Shown here: in pieces, positions 16,613 through 26,647 of the stretch
How the letters are laid out: each line of letters opens with the position of its first letter
How positions within the stretch are numbered: position 1 is the stretch's first letter
Source: an uncultured Clostridia bacterium
Lineage (GTDB): Bacteria; Bacillota; Clostridia; UBA1381
Direction of reading: 5' to 3'
Assembly: GCA_934486735.1 (NCBI GenBank)
Contig: CAKSQL010000015.1
Coordinates: 1 to 56,775 of the forward strand
DNA: 56,775 nucleotides
Notes under the pieces: model-generated
Databases searched by the model: none
What the model saw: only the letters and a program-made list of their open reading frames with translations
Told to the model about the DNA's origin: nothing
Position numbers and translations under genes: made by a program

Positions 16613-18229
16613 TTATTCGCCAAGCAGCCTGTTTATAACAACCGCTGCCTGCGCTCTTGTATTTATTCCCTTAGGGTCAAAACGTCCGTCTCCGACTCCG
16701 TTTATGATTCCTGCGTTTTTGAGATAATAAACCGCCTCTCTCGCATAATCGGCAATATCCGCATCATCGGCAAATTTTTCACCGTTTTCGGCAAATTCCT
16801 TTTTATCCGATATTGCATTATATACCATCACAGCCATATCCTGTCTTGTGATTTTTTCTCCGACTCCGAAGCTGTCGCCGTAGCCGCGCACAATATTATT
16901 GTTGAATGCGGCATTCACATAATCATAGAACCAGTCAGCCGGCTTAACATCCGCAAATTCGATTGTTCCGTCGGTTTTAAGATCAAAAGCCTTGACTATC
17001 ATTGTGACAAACTGCTCGCGCGTCAGCGGATCATTTGGCGCAAACACGCCGTCGGCTTTTCCCGAAACTATTCCTTTCTCGGAAAGCGCCAAAATTGCGT
17101 CCTCTGCCCATTTCACGCCGTCCAAATCGGAAAATACAGGCTTTTGTTCAATCGGCTCGCCTGCCTCGGTCGGCTTTGAAACAATTCCGACCGTTGACGG
17201 AGTTGTCTTTTTTCCTCCCGACGAACCGCCGGATGTGCCGCCGCCTCCGCCGCCGGTGCTGCCGCCTTTATTTGTGAGCGCGTTTTGATATGCCGACTTC
17301 AATGCCGCATAATCGGCATAGCTCTTGCCTGCCAGCTTTGCATAGACCGATGTGTCGTCACTCGGATTTTTCACACCTATTTTATCGGCATATTCCTTGA
17401 ACATATTCTTTATTTCGCCGTTTCCGTTCGGAGTATATACCACCGAAAGAACCGTTGCCTCGGTCAGCTTATCCGAAAATTCGCCGAGATTGTTATAGCT
17501 CATATTCTTCAAAACGCCCTTGAAGTATGTCCCGAACGTTTCACCGGCTTTTGCGATATACTCGGCGTCCGCTCTTGTTTTATCTATTCCGAGCAGGTCA
17601 AAGCATTCCTCGATTTTGTCCTGTCTGCCCTCCGCGATTTTTTCAAGCGCACACGCTTTATCAAACAAATTCTGAGCCGTTTCCCAATCCTTTGTTTCGG
17701 GACTCGCCTCCTCCTTTAAGGCAAATGCCTTTTCCGCTGTCTTTGCATTGTCAAGCGAATCGTAATCGGCATTGTCAAAGGAAAGAGTAAGCCATTGCTC
17801 GCTCAGGACCTTTTTCATTTCATCGGCGCTTTTTGTTTCAAAAAATGCCTTTACAGACGCTTCATTATCCGCCGCGGTTACAAATCGAATCTGTTTTGCG
17901 CCGTCCGAATCATTTCCGGCATAAGACGCATAGACTGTATATATTCCGCTGCCGCCGTCAATGGGCGCCGATATCAGAAAGCTGCCGTCCGCATTTGCCG
18001 GAATCTGAGCCGAAAATGCAACAACGCCGTCGGTTTCGCCCGGCTTTATGTCGGCTATTGTCTTTCCCGGATACAAAATATTTACCGATACTTCCTTAAC
18101 CTTTGTTCCTCTTTCGATATTTCCGCTTACAGTTATCAACCCCTGCTGCGGATTTGTTTTTATTTCGGCAGCGCTTGCCGAGGCCGCAAAAAGACCCAAA
18201 GCCAAAACTGCCGTCAGAATTTTTTTCAT
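16613..18229 (-). CDS. SLH-domain protein with three C-terminal SLH repeats (cassette 1)
   Basis: About 538 residues. Signal peptide 1-20 (MKKILTAVLALGLFAASASA). An Ig-like N-terminal domain (about 21-125) is followed by a helical middle region and a Gly/Ser-rich linker with a run of Gly. Three SLH repeats then cover about 363-538, each with the TREQF/TRQDM/TRAQA signature. The start is the ATG at 18229: the upstream gene ends TGA, and one base later comes ATG, with GGGGG just before, so translation is probably coupled. Its counterpart in cassette 2 is 41664-43361, with the same domain order. It likely anchors to the cell wall through its C-terminus and presents the N-terminal domains outward. 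Confidence 0.88.
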   Translation of the reverse strand: MKKILTAVLALGLFAASASAAEIKTNPQQGLITVSGNIERGTKVKEVSVNILYPGKTIADIKPGETDGVVAFSAQIPANADGSFLISAPIDGGSGIYTVYASYAGNDSDGAKQIRFVTAADNEASVKAFFETKSADEMKKVLSEQWLTLSFDNADYDSLDNAKTAEKAFALKEEASPETKDWETAQNLFDKACALEKIAEGRQDKIEECFDLLGIDKTRADAEYIAKAGETFGTYFKGVLKNMSYNNLGEFSDKLTEATVLSVVYTPNGNGEIKNMFKEYADKIGVKNPSDDTSVYAKLAGKSYADYAALKSAYQNALTNKGGSTGGGGGGTSGGSSGGKKTTPSTVGIVSKPTEAGEPIEQKPVFSDLDGVKWAEDAILALSEKGIVSGKADGVFAPNDPLTREQFVTMIVKAFDLKTDGTIEFADVKPADWFYDYVNAAFNNNIVRGYGDSFGVGEKITRQDMAVMVYNAISDKKEFAENGEKFADDADIADYAREAVYYLKNAGIINGVGDGRFDPKGINTRAQAAVVINRLLGE

Positions 18230-18230
18230 G

Positions 18231-21200
18231 TCAATTCCCCCGCTTCTGTTCTCTGTCGTCAATCAAATTCATTCTTCCGAACAGCGAGCCGTTTTTTTCA
18301 ACACCTATACCCTGTGCATATTCAATCCAGCCCCAGCGTCCGGCTCCGTCATTATCGTTCACTATCATATTAAATCTCACAACCGAGTTTGCTTTTATTT
18401 CGGCGCCGTCTTTTATAAGCTCGCGCCATGGCATTGAAAGCTCGTATATGGTCTGATTTCCCTGTCTCACAACCGCAGCCTTTGCATCCTTTGTTTCACC
18501 GGTTGCGCCCTTTTCGTTGGACCATCTCTGAATCTGCGTCCCCTCCGATGTGAGTGCAAATCCCACCTCGGTAAAGAGCGTCTCGTCAGGATCGGCTGCT
18601 CCGTTGTACGAAAGACCCATCTGTATACAGTCGCCTCCCCAAATTCCCGACGCTGTATACAGCTGATTCATAACATCATCGGTAACCTTTGCAAGCATAT
18701 ACAGATTTTCCTCGTCCCATTCAAAAACCACGTCCGCCGAAAGGTCGTCATTTCCTTTATACGAACCCGGTATCAGCTCATACTGATTCCCGTTTCCGAT
18801 TTTAAGATGCATCTTGTCATCCCACTCGTTTTCCGAAATAACTCCGTCGATTGTCGGCTTTGTCTTTGCATAGGTTGCCGCAAGGCAGTCGGAATAAAGA
18901 CGGAAATTCTGAGTATATCCGCTGTCTAAAACAACGTCCATATCGATATAATATGCGCTTGCGAACCTCGCCTCCGGCATATTGAAACGAAACTCTTTTT
19001 CCGAATCCGCAGCAATCTCGGGAACGGGTGTGGTCTTGATTTTTTCCTTAAAATCAGACGGCGAGTTAAATACGATTTTGCCCTTTACAGGGTAGACATG
19101 GTTTTTGTTTTTTATATTCACCACGCCGACCCAGCGTGCAAGATTTCCGTCGCCGTAAGGCTCAACCATGAAATCTATGTCAAGCATCTTCGTATACTGG
19201 AGAAGAATTTTTTCATTGACAAACACAGTTCCGTCGTCGCTTGTTATTTTAAGCTCTGCCGACTCCGCTCTGCCGTCCTCTCCCTGCGCATGCAGCTTAA
19301 TAACCGCCTTGTTTGCCGAAAATCCGTTGTTTTCCACAACCTCGCTTGCCGAATTTTCCGGAAGGACAAATTCAACCTTTGCATTGTCCGGGATAGATTT
19401 TGTAATTGTAATCTCCGCTGTATCGTCATATGGCATGGTGAGCACAGTGTCGCTTATGTCAAAAACCGGTTCGGAAAGCTCAAAGCCGCTGAAATTTCCT
19501 ACTATATATACAGGCTTGTAATCAACACAGAGCGAATATTTTCCGTCCTGTCTCCACACATTCATCTTGTTTCCGTACATATCATATACTTCGGCATTGT
19601 TATCCCCGAGCGAAACCGTTATATAATCATTTTCGTTTCTGCTCCAGAACATAAGGATATCCCTGCCGTCCGCCGCCTTAAAGCGGTAGAAACTTCTCAT
19701 ATCCTCAATTTTTCGCTCAGTCTGCTTCGCTCCGTTTAAAAAGTGATTCAGGTTACACATAGCGATATAGCATGGCTTTGCAAGATACGGAGTATCGACA
19801 GTGTCCCACGTTCTGATAAATCCGAAGTTGTTTTCCTGGTCCTCCGGCATATATCCGTCATCGTGGAAATCGTAGTACATGATATTATCGCATCCCAGTT
19901 CCGGGCTTGTCGCTATGGCATAAATCTGCGAATTGAAAGCCGCCTGCTTTTCATAGCTTACCCAGCCTGTTGACCAGCCCATTTCGCTGATAGTTATAGG
20001 CTTATCCGCAGCGCCGCAGCTGTTCATCAACTTTCTCACCGAGAGTATTGCCTCATAGCGCTTGGATTCCTCCGGCGATGTCTGCATTCCATACGGATGT
20101 ATGGAAACCGCGTCAAAGCATCCCTCCGCTTTTGTCATAACCTCTCTTAGCCATTCAAGCGGCGTGCCCGATGTTCCTCCTATTACAAATGTAATCGAGG
20201 GGTCAATTTCCTTTACAATCTTATATGCTCCGCGCGTGAGTCTTGCATACCATTCCGCCGACTTGTGAGCATTTGTCTCATTCATAAGCTCATAGCAATG
20301 AATCTGACCTTTCAGCTCGGTAACCTGCGCCCTTATATAGTTCAGAAAGGCTGTCTCGGCAACCTCGCCGTCGGGCAGCTTGTTCGGCATACCGTACCAT
20401 GGGCTTGAGCCTGACAAAATAAGCATTTGGTCTATGCCATAGTCATGAAACATTTTATTTGTATATTCCGCTCTTTCCGGCATGCGGTACTCACCCTTTT
20501 TCGGCTCGTAAAAATTCCACCATATGCCCTCGCGGTTCCAGCCGACGCCAAGCTTATCCATAAGCGGAATCAGCTTATCCGGATTTCTGTTCATGATTCT
20601 GTACATATGATTGTTCACGCTGAGCATCGAATTTTTCTTCTCATTCTGAATCGAATACGAATATTCTATCTTCTGAGTCGAATAACTGCCCTCGCCGCTC
20701 ACCTCGGCATACATTGTATAAAGCTGGTATTTCTCCGGCACAAACTCAATTTCCTTTTCGCTCTTTGAACTGCCGCCTATTTCCATATCAAAGCTGTCCG
20801 AATATCCGTCATTTTTTTCAAAATCAACGGAATGAAGCTTAACCGTCACTTTTTGGTCTTCCTTTGAACGATTATATGCCTCAAGCTTTATCTTTACATT
20901 CTCGCCCGAGAAAAAGTTGTTGCCTATCGCGTCGGTTGACATTTTCACAAGCACCGGCGATTTTGTCTCCGCCTTTTTAACGGTGATTTTGCCGAGTGTA
21001 ACTCCCGCAAGCGAAATTCCCATTGCCTCCTCATGCAGAGTAACAGCAAAATCAGCACCGTTATAACCGTCCTTAAAACGCGGTGTTTCCAGTAAAAATG
21101 TATGGGTTTTCCACTTTTTTGTGTCCTCGAGTTTTACAATCTCGGATTTTGTCTTTTTTGTTTTTGAGTTATCCGACGCGTCTTTCCATGGGTCGGGCGT

Positions 21201-21551
21201 TCCGTCGTACAAAATTCTGAACTGACCGCTGCCCTCGTCATAGTAATCGACCGAAACCTCATATGATGAAAAATCCGACAAATTGTACGCAAAATTCTTG
21301 TCCAAATTCACATATACCGCAGGCTGATCGTTTCTTGCCGGCTCTATATACCAGCCGCTTCTGCCGTCCTTTTCAACAGTCGCGTGCGGATAAAGATTGT
21401 CCGAGCCGCTTTTTGCAGTCATTCCGCTGCATACGGCATTTTCGCCCAAAACCGCCGTTGCCTCAGACGCTGTCTCCTCCGCCATGACGGCGTAATTTCC
21501 CAAAAGAGACGAGATCGCAACAAATATTGCCGCAATTTTTTTAAATTTCAT
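18231..21551 (-). CDS. Secreted clan GH-A glycoside hydrolase with CBM9-like C-terminal domain
   Basis: 1106 residues with a signal peptide (about 1-24). An N-terminal beta-sandwich (about 30-195) resembles a carbohydrate-binding jelly roll, and a second Ig-like domain (about 200-300) follows. The TIM barrel (about 305-640) has the clan GH-A acid/base in CYELMNETN (Glu about 425) and the nucleophile in ITISEMGWSTG (Glu about 523), plus YYDFHDDG and DQENNFGF. The last 190 residues (about 905-1095) fit a CBM9-like domain (PTIDGVISENEWDD, then LYMLAKVTDD). It has no SLH domain. Its stop codon is one base from the start of the SLH protein downstream. The substrate is unknown; pectic side chains are plausible from context. 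GGAG lies eight bases before the ATG. Confidence 0.85.
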   Translation of the reverse strand: MKFKKIAAIFVAISSLLGNYAVMAEETASEATAVLGENAVCSGMTAKSGSDNLYPHATVEKDGRSGWYIEPARNDQPAVYVNLDKNFAYNLSDFSSYEVSVDYYDEGSGQFRILYDGTPDPWKDASDNSKTKKTKSEIVKLEDTKKWKTHTFLLETPRFKDGYNGADFAVTLHEEAMGISLAGVTLGKITVKKAETKSPVLVKMSTDAIGNNFFSGENVKIKLEAYNRSKEDQKVTVKLHSVDFEKNDGYSDSFDMEIGGSSKSEKEIEFVPEKYQLYTMYAEVSGEGSYSTQKIEYSYSIQNEKKNSMLSVNNHMYRIMNRNPDKLIPLMDKLGVGWNREGIWWNFYEPKKGEYRMPERAEYTNKMFHDYGIDQMLILSGSSPWYGMPNKLPDGEVAETAFLNYIRAQVTELKGQIHCYELMNETNAHKSAEWYARLTRGAYKIVKEIDPSITFVIGGTSGTPLEWLREVMTKAEGCFDAVSIHPYGMQTSPEESKRYEAILSVRKLMNSCGAADKPITISEMGWSTGWVSYEKQAAFNSQIYAIATSPELGCDNIMYYDFHDDGYMPEDQENNFGFIRTWDTVDTPYLAKPCYIAMCNLNHFLNGAKQTERKIEDMRSFYRFKAADGRDILMFWSRNENDYITVSLGDNNAEVYDMYGNKMNVWRQDGKYSLCVDYKPVYIVGNFSGFELSEPVFDISDTVLTMPYDDTAEITITKSIPDNAKVEFVLPENSASEVVENNGFSANKAVIKLHAQGEDGRAESAELKITSDDGTVFVNEKILLQYTKMLDIDFMVEPYGDGNLARWVGVVNIKNKNHVYPVKGKIVFNSPSDFKEKIKTTPVPEIAADSEKEFRFNMPEARFASAYYIDMDVVLDSGYTQNFRLYSDCLAATYAKTKPTIDGVISENEWDDKMHLKIGNGNQYELIPGSYKGNDDLSADVVFEWDEENLYMLAKVTDDVMNQLYTASGIWGGDCIQMGLSYNGAADPDETLFTEVGFALTSEGTQIQRWSNEKGATGETKDAKAAVVRQGNQTIYELSMPWRELIKDGAEIKANSVVRFNMIVNDNDGAGRWGWIEYAQGIGVEKNGSLFGRMNLIDDREQKRGN

Positions 21552-21569
21552 TATGTCATCTCCTCACTG

Positions 21570-24209
21570 CTATTTTATCTCAAATTTATCGGTCACAGGA
21601 ATAAGCCTTGTACCGTCTTTCCAGAAAAACGCCTTGATTTTATCGAGTTCCGAAATATTTTCAAGTTCGATTTCGAGCGTATCCGAAGTTTTTGCCGAGT
21701 CGAGCCTTGTGCTTTTGCTTGCCGAAACTCCGCTCAGCTTTCCGCCCTTATAGCCCGCGCACGCAAAGGAAATACCGCTGTCACTGCCGAGCGTGTTGTC
21801 AATCTCCGCTCTTATCGTAACAGGCTTTGACAAATCCGCCTCCGAAAGCATTTTTATCTCATTTTCTCCCTGCCATGCCGTCAGCTTAACCTCGAACGGC
21901 TTGTAATACGCAGCGCCGATTTTAACAAGCTCGTTGCCGTTATTGATATAAATATCATACACGCCCTCGCGCTCCGCGTCGAATTTAAATCTGTATACAC
22001 GCCCGGTCGGCTGAGCCATATAGGCAGCCGCGTCCGCTTTTTGAGTATACACGTCCGCTGCGGTCATGCCCGGCTTCAAAACCTGAACCGCGCAATATTT
22101 CTTTGTATCGAGTCCGACTGCCGTAACACTTATTTCTCCGGTTTGATAATTTATCTCGGCTATGTTTGCGGCAGGGTCTTTTTCGGCAGCAAGATATGTC
22201 GGCTCTTCCGAAACCTTAACGCTGTACGTTCCTTTTGTTTCGGGCACCTTCTTTGCATTTCCGAACACATCGTAAAATACAAGTCCGCTTTTGCCTGTGC
22301 TCACCTCTGTATTTGTTTCTCCGTTCACATTCCACAAAACCCAAACGTCTCCGCCGCTGTTTTTTCTGAATTTATAAACCTCGGTTCCGTCACCGTTTGT
22401 CGTATGGCTTACAAAGCTTGTATTCGCCAGCATATCGTTCATATTTGTAAAGGCGACATAAGCCGGCTTTGCCGCATACGGAGTATTGGTACGGTCGTTG
22501 TTGTTATAAATCGTTCCGTAGCTGTTTTCCACATCGCGGCGATTCATTCCGTCATTTTTAAAATCGTACCAAAAATATTTCGATACTCCAAGTTCCTTGT
22601 ACTGCACATATTGCCTTATACCGTTGGCATATTGTGCTTTTTCGGAAAATCGCACCAGTTTTGTACCGTCGCTCGTGATATTCCCGGTCGACCAGCCCGT
22701 TTCGGTTATCCATATCGGCATATCCGCACAGCCGTTATCCTGCATATATTGCTTAACCGTCTTTATCCACCCCATCATTTTTCGTTCGGGGTTTCCGTAG
22801 CTGTCGTACTCGTGCAGGCTGAGCGCATCCATGTAATCTGCCGCTCCTGCCTTCAGCATATTATCAACCCAATATGCCCACACTCCCGGAAGTCCTCCGA
22901 GACCGACAATTGTACAATCGGGATTTGCTTTTTTCGCCTGCTCATATGTAACCTTTAAAAGCTTTACATAGTAAGACGCGTCCAAGCCCTCTTTGTTATG
23001 ATGAAATTCGTTGTAGACCTCAAACGTGTCCACCTTGCCTTTGAGCGCCGAGACAACCTCATAGACGTAGTTTCCGAATGCCGCCAGCCCATCCTTGCTT
23101 TTGGGGAATTTGTCGTCATCGTAAAGAGGGTTTGTGTAACCCAAAATTATAACAAGCTTCAAGCCCTTTTCCTTTGCCGAATCGGCAAGGGTTATCCACT
23201 CGGGCAAAATTTCCACCTTGCCCTTTTCCTTTTCGCAGAACGCCCAGCGGTATTCGTCTCTTACCATATACGAACCCATTTTCTTAACCAGCGGCAAAGA
23301 CTTTTCCGGGTCTCTGTCCGATATTCTGTAGTGAGTGTTCTGCCCGTAATCGGGATTTTCCTCGGCATCGGTGACAATTGCAAAATTCGATTGCACCTCG
23401 CCGAACAGATTCTCGTTATTAAAAAATTTCACGTTCATTTCATATGCTCCGCAGGTGGTGACCTCCGAGGCAATGCTTATATTATTCGCACCCGGCTTAA
23501 AATTCATAACGCCGCTGCCGGTCTTGACCGTTTCGCCGTATGAATCGACAACCGAAAATTCGTATTCGCTGCGAATATTCTCATCCGATATATTTTCTGC
23601 CGAAAAGCCGATAACCGCTTTTTCTCCCCTTGTGAAGATATTTCCCGTAGTTATCGGATTTTCACTCATATTTATCGGGAAAACTTTCCCGCTTTTTTCT
23701 ATTCTTACACTTTTGAAAATCACGCTGTCCTTTGAAGTACCGACCGCATCCGAAGAAAGACAAAGCGACAAATCGGCATTGTAAAGACGATTTGAAAAAT
23801 ATGCGTCATATATATGAAAAACATGCGTTTTCCATTCGCCCGAGTCTGTGAGCCACACCGCCTCGGTATTTTCGCATTTATCCTTTCTTCCGTCATATTC
23901 AAGAACAAAGCTGCCGTCGCCTTGGTCGAAATAACGGACGGTGACGTCAACGCCCTCTCCGTTTTTCAGCCTGCGCATGAAGCTTGAAGCTATGTCGATG
24001 TTCACTCTCGAACCCGACATTTTAACCGCGCTTTCTCCGTCCGCCGTTGTTTCTTCCATTGTATTTACGTTTTGCAAATTTGCCACATTCGTCAGGGACG
24101 GCACAGCCGAGGACCACTCAACAAGTGCGCAGTCCTCAGCTGCAAGGGCAAAATTCAAATTCATTGCCGCAATTACCGCGGCAAGAAAAATTGCTGCTGC
24201 TCTTTTCAT
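21570..24209 (-). CDS. Secreted clan GH-A glycoside hydrolase with C-terminal KAFFW-type domain
   Basis: 879 residues with a signal peptide (about 1-23). The layout parallels its downstream neighbour: an N-terminal beta-sandwich (about 30-175), an Ig-like domain (about 185-280), then a GH-A barrel starting NTHYRISDRDPEKSLPL. The acid/base is in FEVYNEFHH (Glu about 401) and the nucleophile in WITETGWSTG (Glu about 503). WYDFKNDG and DVENSYG mark the same GH-A subgroup as the other three barrels in the window. The C-terminus is an Ig-like domain ending KAFFWKDGTRLIPV, a motif found in several secreted proteins here. AAGGAG precedes the ATG. It is 18 bases upstream of the next GH-A gene, so the two are in one operon. 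Confidence 0.85.
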   Translation of the reverse strand: MKRAAAIFLAAVIAAMNLNFALAAEDCALVEWSSAVPSLTNVANLQNVNTMEETTADGESAVKMSGSRVNIDIASSFMRRLKNGEGVDVTVRYFDQGDGSFVLEYDGRKDKCENTEAVWLTDSGEWKTHVFHIYDAYFSNRLYNADLSLCLSSDAVGTSKDSVIFKSVRIEKSGKVFPINMSENPITTGNIFTRGEKAVIGFSAENISDENIRSEYEFSVVDSYGETVKTGSGVMNFKPGANNISIASEVTTCGAYEMNVKFFNNENLFGEVQSNFAIVTDAEENPDYGQNTHYRISDRDPEKSLPLVKKMGSYMVRDEYRWAFCEKEKGKVEILPEWITLADSAKEKGLKLVIILGYTNPLYDDDKFPKSKDGLAAFGNYVYEVVSALKGKVDTFEVYNEFHHNKEGLDASYYVKLLKVTYEQAKKANPDCTIVGLGGLPGVWAYWVDNMLKAGAADYMDALSLHEYDSYGNPERKMMGWIKTVKQYMQDNGCADMPIWITETGWSTGNITSDGTKLVRFSEKAQYANGIRQYVQYKELGVSKYFWYDFKNDGMNRRDVENSYGTIYNNNDRTNTPYAAKPAYVAFTNMNDMLANTSFVSHTTNGDGTEVYKFRKNSGGDVWVLWNVNGETNTEVSTGKSGLVFYDVFGNAKKVPETKGTYSVKVSEEPTYLAAEKDPAANIAEINYQTGEISVTAVGLDTKKYCAVQVLKPGMTAADVYTQKADAAAYMAQPTGRVYRFKFDAEREGVYDIYINNGNELVKIGAAYYKPFEVKLTAWQGENEIKMLSEADLSKPVTIRAEIDNTLGSDSGISFACAGYKGGKLSGVSASKSTRLDSAKTSDTLEIELENISELDKIKAFFWKDGTRLIPVTDKFEIK

Positions 24210-24262
24210 ATCCTGCTCCTTTTTGCCCGGAGGGAGCGGCGGATATTGATTTTTTTTACAAA

Positions 24263-24288
24263 ACGGGCAGCTTGCTCCGTCCGCCCGT
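24263..24288 (-). terminator. Possible terminator after the LamG-like gene
   Basis: ACGGGC (24263-24268) and GCCCGT (24283-24288) form a short stem; on the minus strand it is followed by TTTTG. It lies about 35 bases after the stop of the 724-residue protein and before the GH-A gene. It may act as an attenuator that lowers expression of the downstream genes. Confidence 0.5.
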
Positions 24289-24321
24289 CTTATCTGTCCG
24301 CCGCTCTCCGAATACTTATAA

Positions 24322-26496
24322 TTAACCGTCTATACTCGGTGTGACCGGCGTAATCTTGTCAAAGCCCTGCCAGATAAATGCTGTCAATTTTGCACATCCG
24401 GCTGCTTTGTCACTTTCAAACTCAAAGCTCCGCTGAGTTTGTGCGCTGTTTTGTTCAACGGTGAGCGGCTTATAATCCATCGTTATCATCTTGCCGTTTC
24501 CGTCATATCCTGCCCAAATCACGAAATAATTCGCGTCCCCGGCAGTATTTATGCAGCCGAGGTCTACCTTTACGCCTGTGCTTGTTTTTTCTATTTTATT
24601 AAGTCTGAAATCGGTAACTCCGCTGTCGGTTGTAAATGTTCCCTCCGCGCCGGAATAAATCTTTCCGTCGGCGCTTGTGCCGCCGGCTATCTTCATTTCA
24701 TATGTCGCATTTGCCCCCAAAAGCTTATCGAGATTCATCGTATATACTTTGTTTACCGCGTCATATTCGCCTGTAAATGCAACATCTTCGCCGTTTGCCT
24801 TGAGCGAGATTGTTCCGTCAAAGGTATCATTTGCAAGTCCGCTCGGGAAGCTGATCTTAATCTGCTTTGTTGCCGAAGATACAGCCGTTACCGGCGTCTC
24901 GTTTCCGAGTGCATCGACAAATTTCACATCTCCGAGTGTGCAGGGTGTATAAGTCTGCGTCACCTTTATATTCTTGACATGAACGGTACCGCCGGCAAGC
25001 GCCTCGAGTGCAACACCTTTTGCTCCGGTTATTGCCTCGGCTTCCTTTCCGCCGTCGGCATTCCATGGATATGCACTCACAACCAAATTTCCGTTGTAGT
25101 AAATATCCATCTTCTTGCTTGCCACGTCAAGAACACCCTTTAAAACAACTTCGCTGCCCGATGCATAACCTCGGTTATTCCATATATATTCTCTGCCATT
25201 GATGATTTTTGTCATCGGAAATACAAATCCGTTAACTGTGTGAACCTGACCCATATAATATGTAGCATATGCACCTTGCGCATTGTCGGCCACAAATTTT
25301 GCATATCCCACCTCCGCATTTGAACCTTCTTGAACGGTAAAGTCCGTTTTAAATGTTATCTCCATTTCTGCTTTTCCGGCCGTTATTGAGGGGAAGTTGC
25401 AAAAGAATGTTGAACCCGAGTTTACAACAACGCCATACTCGTCAACCGAAATTTTATCTTTATTTCCTGACGAAAACGGTGTATTTTCAAACAAGTTATC
25501 CTTTGTATAATCCGCAAGATTTACATTGATAACTTCATTCACAACATCGCTCATCGGAACTGTATATGCCAAAGTTGTGCTTTGCGGCTCTGCATCCTGA
25601 TATGAAAGAACGCCGTTGAGCACAACCGAGTATCTTGCGCCTGCGCTCGCTGCGCTTGCCAGCTTCAATACGGCTCTTGTGCTGCCTGCATATACAATAT
25701 CAAATGCCTCGTCAGACGCTGCACCCGCCAAAGGATTTGTCTGCTTTGTAACCGTGAAACTGTCCTTTGTGACATTCTTCGCCGGCGCATTGAAGTCGAT
25801 ATACATTAAATCTCCGTTTGTGCTTAATGCCGGCTTGAGCGTCTCCGTTCCGTCGGCTTTTACATATTCAAGATTATCTATCAATACGCTTGTTCCGATC
25901 TTGTCATAATCGGTATTTAAGAAAACCATGCCCTCCATACCATATAAACTATATGCTGACGGTGCAAACTCGCCCTTAAGCTCTCCGTTTAAATAAAACT
26001 CAGCCCAGTCCTCATCCCAGTCAAAGACAAAATCCACTCTTGCCCAATCTCCGGGAGTGTACACATTTTGCGCAAGGGACGACGAAAAATTCCATGCGCC
26101 GTTGGTATCGAGCGAAAAACCGTTTCCCGATATCTTCACCAGCGATCTCTGTCCCCAGCTGTCGGTTGTCTTGTTGTAACCCTTTGCAAATAAAACAAAA
26201 TCCTTGCCGCTTGACTTCTTCATGTCAAAGCCGAATCTGTACTTGCCGCTGCTTGTCTTTTCGCCGAAGTAATAATTCATCTGTGCATTTGCGCCGTCAA
26301 GCTTTAAAACGCCGCCGTTGTATTCGTCGTCTGTTTTGTAAACCTGTGCATCGCTGCTCGCAAAGGCATCCTCAAAGTTCAGCCTTGTGCCGACACTCGT
26401 CCGGACATCAACCGCCGCTTTCGCGGTGATTCCCACAAACATCGACGCCGTCAACGTCAGCGCCGTTACCATCGAAAAAAATTTCTTGCTCCTCAT
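24322..26496 (-). CDS. Secreted protein with two LamG-like and two Ig-like domains
   Basis: 724 residues with a signal peptide (about 1-27). A concanavalin/LamG-like jelly roll (about 30-215: LNFEDAF, YRFGFDMKK, DWAEFYLNGEL) is followed by a bacterial Ig-like unit (about 218-320), a second LamG-like domain (about 330-525) and another Ig-like unit (about 525-640). The C-terminal domain ends KLTAFIWQGFDKITPV. No catalytic residues are evident, so carbohydrate binding or adhesion is likely. It is the first gene of cassette 1 and has a very strong AAAGGAGG ribosome site, which suggests high expression. It is divergent from the AraC gene at 26648. The specific ligand is unknown. Confidence 0.75.
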   Translation of the reverse strand: MRSKKFFSMVTALTLTASMFVGITAKAAVDVRTSVGTRLNFEDAFASSDAQVYKTDDEYNGGVLKLDGANAQMNYYFGEKTSSGKYRFGFDMKKSSGKDFVLFAKGYNKTTDSWGQRSLVKISGNGFSLDTNGAWNFSSSLAQNVYTPGDWARVDFVFDWDEDWAEFYLNGELKGEFAPSAYSLYGMEGMVFLNTDYDKIGTSVLIDNLEYVKADGTETLKPALSTNGDLMYIDFNAPAKNVTKDSFTVTKQTNPLAGAASDEAFDIVYAGSTRAVLKLASAASAGARYSVVLNGVLSYQDAEPQSTTLAYTVPMSDVVNEVINVNLADYTKDNLFENTPFSSGNKDKISVDEYGVVVNSGSTFFCNFPSITAGKAEMEITFKTDFTVQEGSNAEVGYAKFVADNAQGAYATYYMGQVHTVNGFVFPMTKIINGREYIWNNRGYASGSEVVLKGVLDVASKKMDIYYNGNLVVSAYPWNADGGKEAEAITGAKGVALEALAGGTVHVKNIKVTQTYTPCTLGDVKFVDALGNETPVTAVSSATKQIKISFPSGLANDTFDGTISLKANGEDVAFTGEYDAVNKVYTMNLDKLLGANATYEMKIAGGTSADGKIYSGAEGTFTTDSGVTDFRLNKIEKTSTGVKVDLGCINTAGDANYFVIWAGYDGNGKMITMDYKPLTVEQNSAQTQRSFEFESDKAAGCAKLTAFIWQGFDKITPVTPSIDG

Positions 26497-26553
26497 TTTT
26501 TCTTCCTCCTTTAAATTTTAAAGATTGTTTTTGTGCAAAACAGCAAAATTTCT

Positions 26554-26559
26554 ATTATA
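26554..26559 (-). promoter_or_regulatory. Probable -10 box of cassette 1
   Basis: The minus strand reads TATAAT here, about 60 bases before the start of the LamG-like gene. There is no good TTGACA 17 bases upstream. An activator-dependent promoter controlled by the divergent AraC protein would fit, but that is inference. Confidence 0.45.
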
Positions 26560-26572
26560 TTTGCTATTTTTG

Positions 26573-26601
26573 TTGACATACTTATCATATCATTTTATAA
26601 T
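26573..26601 (+). promoter_or_regulatory. Sigma-A promoter of the AraC gene
   Basis: TTGACA (26573-26578) and TATAAT (26596-26601), both perfect consensus with a 17-base spacer. TTATCATAT occurs twice (26582-26590 and 26622-26630), once inside the spacer and once in the leader. This may be an autoregulatory operator. Confidence 0.8.
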
Positions 26602-26647
26602 ATACTTGTCAATGAGAATTGTTATCATATTTGTGAGGATTGTTAGC

